Positions 46,549 through 53,433 of a stretch of DNA of 64,000 nucleotides are shown piece after piece. Position numbers and translations under genes: made by a program. The notes beneath the pieces are model-generated. The model did no database searches. It was not told the DNA's origin and saw only the letters and a list, made by a program, of their open reading frames with translations. The stretch's first letter is position 1; every line of letters starts with the position of its first letter. Origin of the DNA: JARYGU01 sp033795365 (GTDB lineage Bacteria > Pseudomonadota > Alphaproteobacteria > Rhizobiales > Rhizobiaceae); assembly GCA_033795365.1 (NCBI GenBank), contig JARYGU010000009.1:150765-214764 (forward strand). Direction: 5' to 3'.

Positions 46549-47964
46549 ATGGCGGTCATCCAGTCGGCGGAAAAGTTGCTGCCATACGGCCTGCGCGTAA
46601 AGGTGAGGCCGGCAGTGGAAGCGCTTGTCGGTATCCTTGCCAGCGACGACCCTCGCAATCTCGCGCAGCGCATGGCGGTCATGGCTTTTGCCATTCGCGT
46701 CCTCAGCGCGGCCATAGCATTCGCGTCCCAGATCATTCTGGCAAGAATGATGGGTGAATTCGAATACGGCATCTTCGTCTTCGTTTGGGTGCTGGTCATC
46801 ATCTTCGGCAATCTCTCCTGCTTCGGCTTCCATACGGCCGTTATCCGCTTCCTGCCGCAATACAGCGCCCGCAATGCGCTGGACGAAATTCGCGGGTTGA
46901 CCTCGACGGCACGAATTTTCGCAATGCTGTCGTCCAGCGGCATAGCCGCAATCGGGGCGCTGGCGCTCTGGTTCTTCAGCGAGGACGTCGAAAACTATTA
47001 CGTCATTCCGCTTTATCTCGGCCTCTTTTGCCTGCCGATGATCGCGCTCGGAGACGTTCTCGACGGAACCGCTCGCGCCCACAGCTGGGCGCTGGTGGCG
47101 CTCAGCCCGACCTTTATCGTGCGGCCGCTGCTGATCCTTCTCTTCATGGTCGGCGCCGTGGCGCTCGGCGCGCCGCAGACCGCCCGCACGGCGATGGCCG
47201 CCGGCCTTGCCGCCACCTATCTCACGACGGTTGTGCAGTTCTTCAACATCGTCTGGCGACTAAACCGGGAATATCTTCTCGGTCCCCGCAGAGTGGAGTT
47301 CTCCACCTGGTTCAAGGTGGCGATCCCGATATTCCTGATCGAAGGTTTCGGATTCCTGCTTACGAATTCCGACGTCGTCGTCGTCGGGATGTTTCTGGAT
47401 CCGGACCATGTCGCCGTCTATTTCGCTGCCGCCAAGACCATGGCGCTGGTGCATTTCGTCTTCTTCTCCGTCAAGGCGGCGGTTGCGCCCCGATTTTCAG
47501 CGATGTTCGAAGACGGCGACCGTGTGGCGCTGGCGCGTTTCGCCGGGGAGAGTGCGCGCTGGAGTTTCTGGCCGTCGCTGGCCGTCGGGCTCGTCGCTCT
47601 TGCCGCAGGCGATTTCCTGCTGTCGCTTTTCGGACCCGCATTCACGGCCGGCCTCAGCCTGATGGCGATTCTCCTTATCGGCATTCTGGCGAAGGCCCTC
47701 GTGGGACCCGGCGAAATGCTGCTCACGATGGCAGGGGAGCAGAAACTCTGCGTGACGCTCTACGCTGCGGCCCTTGCAGCCAATATCGGGCTCAATTTCG
47801 CGCTCATTCCCGCTTTTGGCGTAACGGGCGCTGCGACCGCGACGACCACGGCGATGACGATCGAGGCGATACTGCTGCATGTCGCGGTGCGCAGAAAGCT
47901 TTCCATCGTTCTCTTTGCTTTTGCCGATCCGCTTGGAAAATTGAAAAGTGATAAGGTTGACTGA
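46549..47964 (+). CDS. Polysaccharide flippase / oligosaccharide exporter (MOP superfamily)
   Basis: A 471-residue membrane protein with about 12-14 hydrophobic helices. It has the Wzx/MATE-like start AFAIRVLSAAIAFASQIILARMMGEFEYGIFVFVW and a second half resembling the C-terminal polysaccharide-synthesis domain. Such proteins flip lipid-linked oligosaccharides across the inner membrane. ATG at 46549 is used, with GTG at 46531 as alternative. Neither has a strong ribosome site. The next gene, a CelD-type acetyltransferase, starts one base after the stop. Confidence 0.86.
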   Translation: MAVIQSAEKLLPYGLRVKVRPAVEALVGILASDDPRNLAQRMAVMAFAIRVLSAAIAFASQIILARMMGEFEYGIFVFVWVLVIIFGNLSCFGFHTAVIRFLPQYSARNALDEIRGLTSTARIFAMLSSSGIAAIGALALWFFSEDVENYYVIPLYLGLFCLPMIALGDVLDGTARAHSWALVALSPTFIVRPLLILLFMVGAVALGAPQTARTAMAAGLAATYLTTVVQFFNIVWRLNREYLLGPRRVEFSTWFKVAIPIFLIEGFGFLLTNSDVVVVGMFLDPDHVAVYFAAAKTMALVHFVFFSVKAAVAPRFSAMFEDGDRVALARFAGESARWSFWPSLAVGLVALAAGDFLLSLFGPAFTAGLSLMAILLIGILAKALVGPGEMLLTMAGEQKLCVTLYAAALAANIGLNFALIPAFGVTGAATATTTAMTIEAILLHVAVRRKLSIVLFAFADPLGKLKSDKVD

Positions 47965-47965
47965 G

Positions 47966-49237
47966 ATGCCTGAGATACCGGGATTCGAAAGAAGCGCGGC
48001 CACACCTCGCGATTTTCCTGCCGGATTGGGATCGGCTGCACCGTCTTCTCTGCCGTCGGAAAACCGTATCGAGGTCGGGCGGCCGGGCCGGGCGCTTTGC
48101 TTTTATCCCGCCCTGGCGGGCTATGAGCTTCAGCAGGAGTTGGATTTTCTGGCCAACCGGACACTGGAACCGAATGTCTTCTTCACGGGCAGGTTCCTTG
48201 CGCCTGCGATGCCGAGGCTCGAGGACCGCACTGTCAGGCTCTCGCTGATCCGCGACGAAGGTCAGGGGCGCAGCCGCATCCGGTTTCTCATGCCGTTTTC
48301 GATCGAAAAGCCGGGTTTCTCTATCGGTACGAATATCATCCGCGCCTGGTCCAATCCTTTCGGGCCGCTTGGGACTCCCCTGATCGATGCGGAAGACGCG
48401 GCCGAGACGATCGACAATCTGCTGGAGGCGCTCGGTAAGCCGGCTAACAACCTGCCGCCGGTTCTTGTTCTACCGGACCTGAGGTTGAATGGCCCCTTCG
48501 CGCAGCTGGCACGTGCCGTTGCGATCGGCCGGAACCTGCCGGTCACCGTTACGGACACCTATCGTCGTCCGATGCTGGAAAGTCTGCTCGACGGGCAGGC
48601 CTACCTGCAGGCCGCGATATCGCCGGCGCATTTCCGCGAGCTTCGCCGCCAGTGGCGCAAGCTCGACGAATTGGGCGAGCTCGCCTATAACGTCGCCCGC
48701 CAACCGGGAGAGATCCGGTTGCGCATGGAGGAATTCCTTCTGCTGGAGGCGAGCGGCTGGAAGGGGAAAGCCCGCACCGCCATGATTGCCGACCGCTATC
48801 GGGCCGCATTCGCGCGCGAGGCGGTCACCAATCTCGCGGAAACCGACAGCGTGCGCATTCACACGCTCGATCTCGGTGGCGCGGCGATCGCCTCGATGAT
48901 CGTGTTCATCAGCGGCGGCGAAGCTTATACGTGGAAAACGGCCTATGACGAGGCTTATGGCCGCTTTTCGCCGGGCAAGCTTCTATTGGCCGAGCTCACC
49001 GAATGGCATCTCGAAGATGCAAATATCGTAAGATCGGATTCATGCGCCACGCCCGACCATCCGGTGATGAGCCGCTTCTGGGAAGAACGGGAGGACATGG
49101 GCACTGTTGTGATAGGCCTTGCGCAGAACCGCGACCGCGATGTCCGGCAAGTGGCCGGCCAGCTTCATCTCTATCGCAACACCCGGAATGTCGCGCGTAT
49201 GTTGCGCGACAAGATCCGTTCCCTCGCCCGGCGTTGA
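47966..49237 (+). CDS. CelD/BcsL-family GNAT acetyltransferase
   Basis: A 423-residue protein with the FemAB-like double GNAT arrangement of the CelD family. The C-terminal half shows FRELRRQWRKLDELGELAYNVAR, LEASGWKGKARTAMIAD, GGAAIASMIVFISGGEAYTWKTAYDEAYGRFSPGKLLLAELTEWHLE. The family was named from agrobacterial cellulose synthesis and its members probably acetylate or acylate polysaccharides. The gene starts one base after the flippase stop. Together they look like a surface-glycan modification pair. Substrate unknown. Confidence 0.83.
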   Translation: MPEIPGFERSAATPRDFPAGLGSAAPSSLPSENRIEVGRPGRALCFYPALAGYELQQELDFLANRTLEPNVFFTGRFLAPAMPRLEDRTVRLSLIRDEGQGRSRIRFLMPFSIEKPGFSIGTNIIRAWSNPFGPLGTPLIDAEDAAETIDNLLEALGKPANNLPPVLVLPDLRLNGPFAQLARAVAIGRNLPVTVTDTYRRPMLESLLDGQAYLQAAISPAHFRELRRQWRKLDELGELAYNVARQPGEIRLRMEEFLLLEASGWKGKARTAMIADRYRAAFAREAVTNLAETDSVRIHTLDLGGAAIASMIVFISGGEAYTWKTAYDEAYGRFSPGKLLLAELTEWHLEDANIVRSDSCATPDHPVMSRFWEEREDMGTVVIGLAQNRDRDVRQVAGQLHLYRNTRNVARMLRDKIRSLARR

Positions 49238-49264
49238 GGCGGAGCGTTGCCCTTTTTCCCGACA

Positions 49265-50917
49265 TCAGGGAAACGTTCTATCGGAATCTGCTTCCTGCGC
49301 GGCTTTCGTGCGGAGAATGTGCCGGATCACCTTGCCGGAGGTGGTCAGCGGCAGGGCGCCGACGAACTCGATCTCGCGCGGATATTCATGCATCGAGAGC
49401 CGGCTCTTCACCCATTGCCGGATATCGGCGGCAAGCGCTTCCGAGGGGTGTGAACCCGGTTTTAGGACCACATAGGCCTTCACGATCTCCGTGCGCACTT
49501 TGTCCGGCTTTCCGACGGCGGCGGCAAGCTGCACGGCAGAATGACCGGCAAGACAATCCTCGATTTCGCTCGGCCCGATGCGGTAGCCGGAAGAGGTGAT
49601 GACGTCGTCGTCGCGACCGAAGAAGGTGATATAGCCGTCCTCGTCCATTCGGCCCTGGTCTCCCGTCGTCAGCCAGTCTCCGACGAATTTCTCCTTTGTC
49701 GCCTTTTCGTCGTTCCAATAGCCGAGGAACATGACCGGGTCCGGCCGGCGTACCGCAATCTGCCCCACGATGCCGGGCGGCTGTTCCCGTCCGGCATCGT
49801 CGATGATCGCCACCCGATGTCCGGGTACGGCCTTGCCTATCGGTCCGGGCCGGGAAACGCCCAGCTTGCCGATCGAGCCGATCACCATATTGCATTCGGT
49901 CTGGCCGTAGAATTCGTTGATCGTGATGCCCAGAGTCTCGCGCACCCATTCCCACGTCTCACGGCCAAGGGATTCACCGGCGGTGCCGATGGTGCGCAGA
50001 TTGAGCCTGTATTTCTCGCGCGGCCGCTCGACTGATTTCATCAGCTTCAAGGCGGTTGGTGGAATGAAGGCGTTGCGGACATTCATTTCCTCCAGGATCC
50101 GATAGGCCATTTCCGGGTCGAACTTTTGCCCCGGCGAGGAAACGACGGGAACGCCGAGGAGAAGCGACGGCAGCAGAACGTTCAGCAACCCGCCCGCCCA
50201 GGCCCAGTCGGCTGGCGTCCAGGTCCGATCGCCCGGCTGCGGCAGGAATTCGTTGTACATGCGGAAACCGGGTACGTGGCCAAGCAGCACCCGATGTCCG
50301 TGGAGCGCCCCCTTGGGCGGGCCCGTCGTACCGGACGTGTAGATCATCATCGCCGGGTCGTCCGGCCTGCTGTCGACCGCTTCGAAACGAGGATGATATT
50401 CCTCCGCCAGATGACGGAATGCGACGCATCCGTCCGGCGGGATATCGTCCGCGACCACGATAAGTCTGAGATCGGGAAGACTTTCCCGTATGGCCGCAAT
50501 CCTTTCGAAGCCGAAGTGATTGGTCACTACCGCGCATGCGCCCGCATTGCGCAGCCGGTATTCCAGCGCTTCCACGCCGAAAAGCAGGGCGAGCGGCAAA
50601 GCGATCGCGCCAAGCTTGTAGATGCCGCAATGCGCAACGACCGTATCGAAGCCTTGAGGCAGCAGAATCGCAACCCGCTCGCCCGGCACTATGCCTTTGG
50701 CGGAGAGCCCGTTGGCAAAGGAGGAGGAATGGCCGGCAAGATCGCCATAGGTCATGCTCAGATGACGGCCGTCGGGCATGAAGTGCTGCAGGCAGATGCG
50801 GTCCGGTTCCCGATCCGCCCAATGGTCCGAGACTGCCCGGCCTATGTTGAACTTTTCCGGAATTTCCCAGGCGAAGTCCCGGTAGAGTGCCTCGTAGGTC
50901 TGTTTCTCAGGAAGCAT
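49265..50917 (-). CDS. AMP-dependent acyl-CoA synthetase (acetyl-CoA-synthetase-like)
   Basis: A 550-residue ANL-family enzyme that activates a carboxylic acid through an acyl-adenylate to the CoA thioester. Visible motifs are the phosphate loop YTSGTTGPPKGALHGH, TIGTAGESLG, NEFYGQTECNM (A5), TGDQGRMDEDGYITFFGRDDDVITSSGYRIGPSEIE (A8) and the catalytic Lys in PLTTSGKVIRHILR. It resembles medium-chain or acetyl-CoA-synthetase-like members, and the acid used is unknown. ATG at 50917 is used because the TTG at 50929 abuts GGAG. It is convergent with the CelD-type gene. Confidence 0.88.
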   Translation of the reverse strand: MLPEKQTYEALYRDFAWEIPEKFNIGRAVSDHWADREPDRICLQHFMPDGRHLSMTYGDLAGHSSSFANGLSAKGIVPGERVAILLPQGFDTVVAHCGIYKLGAIALPLALLFGVEALEYRLRNAGACAVVTNHFGFERIAAIRESLPDLRLIVVADDIPPDGCVAFRHLAEEYHPRFEAVDSRPDDPAMMIYTSGTTGPPKGALHGHRVLLGHVPGFRMYNEFLPQPGDRTWTPADWAWAGGLLNVLLPSLLLGVPVVSSPGQKFDPEMAYRILEEMNVRNAFIPPTALKLMKSVERPREKYRLNLRTIGTAGESLGRETWEWVRETLGITINEFYGQTECNMVIGSIGKLGVSRPGPIGKAVPGHRVAIIDDAGREQPPGIVGQIAVRRPDPVMFLGYWNDEKATKEKFVGDWLTTGDQGRMDEDGYITFFGRDDDVITSSGYRIGPSEIEDCLAGHSAVQLAAAVGKPDKVRTEIVKAYVVLKPGSHPSEALAADIRQWVKSRLSMHEYPREIEFVGALPLTTSGKVIRHILRTKAAQEADSDRTFP

Positions 50918-51005
50918 CAGCGCCAGCAACTCCGGTTTGCTGCGCCGCAGCTAACACTTCGGGTTCGCTTGACGCAAGCTGCTCTGCACAGCCGTGGTCG
51001 GGCGC

Positions 51006-51269
51006 TCAAAGGGCGGAGATGCGGTTGTCCACCGATTCGACGCCTTTCACCGAGGCAGCGATCTCGGTGGCGCGGTCAAGCTCTTCCGGGCTGCCGACAT
51101 TGCCGGTCAGGATGATTCTCGATCCTTTGCAGGTAACCTTGACGTCAGATGCATCGATGTCGCCGGCTACGGCGAGGGCGTCCGCGACTGCAGTTTCCAA
51201 CCATGCCGGATGAGGAGGACTGGCGTATTCCGGCTGTTGACCGTGAAACGTACCTTCCTTGAAAACCAT
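51006..51269 (-). CDS. Small BON-domain protein
   Basis: An 87-residue protein with one BON domain: WLETAVADALAVAGDIDASDVKVTCKGSRIILTGNVGSPEELDRATEIAASVKGVESVDNRISAL. BON domains bind membranes or ligands and are common in osmotic and general-stress proteins such as OsmY. No signal peptide is seen. ATG at 51269 has GGAGG five bases upstream, and the longer frame to 51407 is not supported. A possible EcfG-type promoter lies at 51300-51324. Confidence 0.85.
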   Translation of the reverse strand: MVFKEGTFHGQQPEYASPPHPAWLETAVADALAVAGDIDASDVKVTCKGSRIILTGNVGSPEELDRATEIAASVKGVESVDNRISAL

Positions 51270-51299
51270 CGTCGCCTCCGCACAATTCGATTGCTGATC

Positions 51300-51324
51300 A
51301 ACGCGCATGTCGATGGATGGTTCA
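51300..51324 (-). promoter_or_regulatory. Possible EcfG-type promoter of the BON gene
   Basis: On the minus strand TGAAC, 16 bases, then CGTT. This differs by one base from the alphaproteobacterial EcfG/RpoE2 consensus GGAAC-N16-17-CGTT. It sits about 30 bases upstream of the BON start, the right distance for a short leader. Confidence 0.4.
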
Positions 51325-51437
51325 GATGCTCGTGAGGCTAGGCTTTCAGAAGGCGAGGCCGGGAGATACTTTGGAAAGTGCCTGCCCGCGCGGCCTCGCC
51401 CCGTCAAACGGATTCTGCCGTCGCATCTTACGAGCCG

Positions 51438-51635
51438 TCAAACCAGACCGAGCGGGATAGCGGCCGCTTTGCGGTTCACTCCGTAATCGCGCTCGTGGGC
51501 CGAGCGCTCACGCTCGTTTCGCCTTGCGGCGGAAAGCTCGGTGGCGGGCAGGTTAATCGCGCCGTCCGGATAAGTTCCGGTCACTTCGCCTTCGTCAATA
51601 TTCGAGTTTCTGAACTTGAGAAGATCGAAAAGCAT
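51438..51635 (-). CDS. Small hypothetical protein, probable general-stress gene
   Basis: A 65-residue, basic, soluble protein starting MLFDLLKFRNSNIDEGEVTG, with an Arg/Glu-rich middle (SAARRNERERSAHERDYG). No family recognised. The start at 51635 is favoured by a strong GGAGG seven bases upstream. A match to the EcfG consensus promoter 25 bases further up supports this being a real gene and its start. The longer frame to 51722 overlaps that promoter. Confidence 0.72.
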   Translation of the reverse strand: MLFDLLKFRNSNIDEGEVTGTYPDGAINLPATELSAARRNERERSAHERDYGVNRKAAAIPLGLV

Positions 51636-51659
51636 GGACGGTCCTCCAATTTCCGCACT

Positions 51660-51685
51660 AACGGCCGCAAGGCCGTTTGCGTTCC
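51660..51685 (-). promoter_or_regulatory. EcfG (RpoE2)-type promoter
   Basis: On the minus strand GGAAC (51681-51685), 17 bases, then CGTT (51660-51663), an exact match to the consensus of the general-stress sigma factor of rhizobia. The expected start of transcription is about 17 bases before the 65-residue gene. Confidence 0.72.
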
Positions 51686-51827
51686 ACGAACTATGCCGAC
51701 TGATGATTAAAATCTTAACCATCTTTCTTTACGGAACGTTAAAGTTCGAAAATGCGGGAATTACGGCCGCATATTACAGAAAAATGCGGCGTCAGAGAAC
51801 CCTGAGGGGGAAAATTCCGGAGATGAT

Positions 51828-51860
51828 CGGCAAAGACCGGCTCCGGGCGGGTCTTTGCCG
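51828..51860 (-). terminator. Terminator of dctA
   Basis: CGGCAAAGACC and GGTCTTTGCCG form a perfect 11-bp stem with an 11-base loop, 7 bases beyond the dctA stop. On the minus strand the stem is followed within about 13 bases by an A/T stretch (ATTTTCC). The long perfect stem makes a terminator or RNA-stabilising 3' hairpin likely. Confidence 0.7.
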
Positions 51861-51866
51861 TGCCGG

Positions 51867-53198
51867 TCATTCAGCCGGCTGCAATTGAGGGGCCGGTGCC
51901 GTCTCGATCTTGCCGGATGCCATCGCGGCGGTCAGTTTTTCCGTATCGAGCTCACCTTCCCATCTTGCCACGACGATGGTCGCCACTGCGTTTCCGACGA
52001 GATTGGTGAGTGCCCGGCATTCGGACATGAAGCGATCGATACCGAGGATCAGAGCCATGCCGGCGACCGGAACGGAAGGCACCACTGAGAGTGTGGCCGC
52101 AAGCGTGATGAAGCCTGCCCCGGTGATGCCGGCCGCTCCCTTCGAGCTCAGCATGGCGACGAGCAGCAGCAGGATCTGGTCGCTCCAAGAAAGCGGGATA
52201 TCCGTGGCCTGGGCGATGAAAAGCGCTGCCATCGTCATGTAAATATTCGTGCCGTCAAGATTGAAGGAATAGCCGGTCGGCACGACGAGGCCGACGACGG
52301 AGCGCTTGCAGCCGGCTTTTTCCATCTTGTCCATCAGCGAGGGGAGGGCCGCCTCCGACGAAGAGGTTCCCAGCACCAGCAGCAGCTCTTCCTTGATGTA
52401 GCGGATCAGCGCCAGAATAGAGAAGCCGTTGTAGCGGGCGACGGCGCCGAGCACCACCAGAACGAAAAGAACGGCCGTGAGATAGAAGGTACCGATCAAC
52501 ATTGCCAGGTTGGCGATGGAGGAAATGCCGTATTTGCCGATGGTGAAGGCCATGGCGCCGAAGGCGCCGATCGGGGCCGCCTTCATCAGAATTCCGACCA
52601 GCTTGAAAACGGGCGTGGTCAGTGCATGCAGAAAGTCGGTGACCGGCTTGCCCTTGTCGCCGACCATGGCGAGCGCAATGCCGAACAGCACGGAGAAGAA
52701 CAGGACCTGAAGGATATCGCCTTCCGCGAAGGCGCCGACGATCGTCGTCGGAATGATATTGGTCAGAAAGCCGGTGATGCTCTGTTCATGCGCCTTCTCG
52801 GCGTAATTCGCCACCGCCGCCGGATCCAGCGAGGCCGGGTCGATATGCATGCCGGCGCCAGGTTGGATGACATTCGCCACGACAAGCCCGATGATCAGCG
52901 CCAGGGTCGAGAAGGTCAGGAAATAGAGCATCGCCTTGCCTGCGACGCGGCCAACCTTCTGCAGGTCGGTCATACCGGCAATGCCGGTTGCGACGGTCAG
53001 GAAAATGACGGGTGCGATGATCATCTTGACGAGCTTGATAAATGCATCGCCCAGCGGTTTCAGCTGGCTGCCGAGCTCGGGGTGGAAATGGCCGAGCAGG
53101 ATGCCGGCGACGATCGCTGCCAGAACCTGGACATAGAGATGCTTGTAAAAGGGCATTGCGCCTCGCGATTCGACCGCGTCGGTGGGTGCTGCAATCAT
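51867..53198 (-). CDS. dctA: C4-dicarboxylate transport protein (H+/Na+ symporter)
   Basis: A 443-residue inner-membrane DAACS-family symporter for succinate, fumarate and malate, the carbon that legume hosts give to bacteroids. It has the family blocks MIIAPVIFLTVATGIAGM, TFSTLALIIGLVVANVIQPG, VLGTSSSEAALPSLMDKMEKAG (re-entrant loop), PTGYSFNLDGTNIYMTMAALFIAQ and GAAGITGAGFITLAATLS. Start and sequence closely match known rhizobial DctA. It is transcribed away from dctBD with a consensus sigma-54 promoter (53295-53309) and upstream activator sites. Confidence 0.97.
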   Translation of the reverse strand: MIAAPTDAVESRGAMPFYKHLYVQVLAAIVAGILLGHFHPELGSQLKPLGDAFIKLVKMIIAPVIFLTVATGIAGMTDLQKVGRVAGKAMLYFLTFSTLALIIGLVVANVIQPGAGMHIDPASLDPAAVANYAEKAHEQSITGFLTNIIPTTIVGAFAEGDILQVLFFSVLFGIALAMVGDKGKPVTDFLHALTTPVFKLVGILMKAAPIGAFGAMAFTIGKYGISSIANLAMLIGTFYLTAVLFVLVVLGAVARYNGFSILALIRYIKEELLLVLGTSSSEAALPSLMDKMEKAGCKRSVVGLVVPTGYSFNLDGTNIYMTMAALFIAQATDIPLSWSDQILLLLVAMLSSKGAAGITGAGFITLAATLSVVPSVPVAGMALILGIDRFMSECRALTNLVGNAVATIVVARWEGELDTEKLTAAMASGKIETAPAPQLQPAE

Positions 53199-53294
53199 GA
53201 TTTCCTCCGTTGTGGCTCAGTTTCCAGACGTCCTCCGCCTCCCGAGCCTCCAGCTTCAAAGTCAACGGCAACAGCCATTGTCGAAAGCCAAATC

Positions 53295-53309
53295 GCAAAG
53301 CGCGTGCCA
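53295..53309 (-). promoter_or_regulatory. Sigma-54 (-24/-12) promoter of dctA
   Basis: On the minus strand TGGCACGCGCTTTGC, a full match to the RpoN consensus TGGCACG-N4-TTGC. It sits about 97 bases before the dctA start, giving a leader of roughly 85 bases. Transcription would require DctD bound upstream at 53381-53433. Confidence 0.93.
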
Positions 53310-53380
53310 GTTTTTCCGCTCCGGCTAAGATGTTGATATACAACGAAATTGAGAGGAACGAAGATAGAGGGTGCCGTTAC

Positions 53381-53400
53381 ATGTGCGGCGATCCGCTCAT
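53381..53400. promoter_or_regulatory. DctD-type activator site, proximal
   Basis: ATGTGCGG-CGAT-CCGCTCAT is an inverted repeat with one mismatch, about 70 bases upstream of the sigma-54 promoter. It shares the TGTGCGG half-site with the second repeat at 53414, and the centres are 33 bases (about three helical turns) apart, as for tandem DctD sites in rhizobia. Confidence 0.75.
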
Positions 53401-53413
53401 TTCCGTTTGAGGT

Positions 53414-53433
53414 TTGTGCGGAATTATGCACAA
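53414..53433. promoter_or_regulatory. DctD-type activator site, distal, overlapping the dctB start
   Basis: TTGTGCGGAATTATGCACAA has perfect 6-base arms TTGTGC/GCACAA. It covers the ATG at 53426 proposed as the dctB start, so bound DctD could affect dctB as well as dctA. Confidence 0.75.

Noticed and set aside
49255..49273. TTTCCC/GGGAAA hairpin between the convergent CelD-type and acyl-CoA synthetase genes
   Set aside because: Only 6 bp, lies on the synthetase stop codon, and no T run follows.
53355..53378. GGAAC-N15-CGTT before dctB, like an EcfG promoter
   Set aside because: Spacing is one base short of the accepted 16-17, and the segment overlaps the activator region of dctA.
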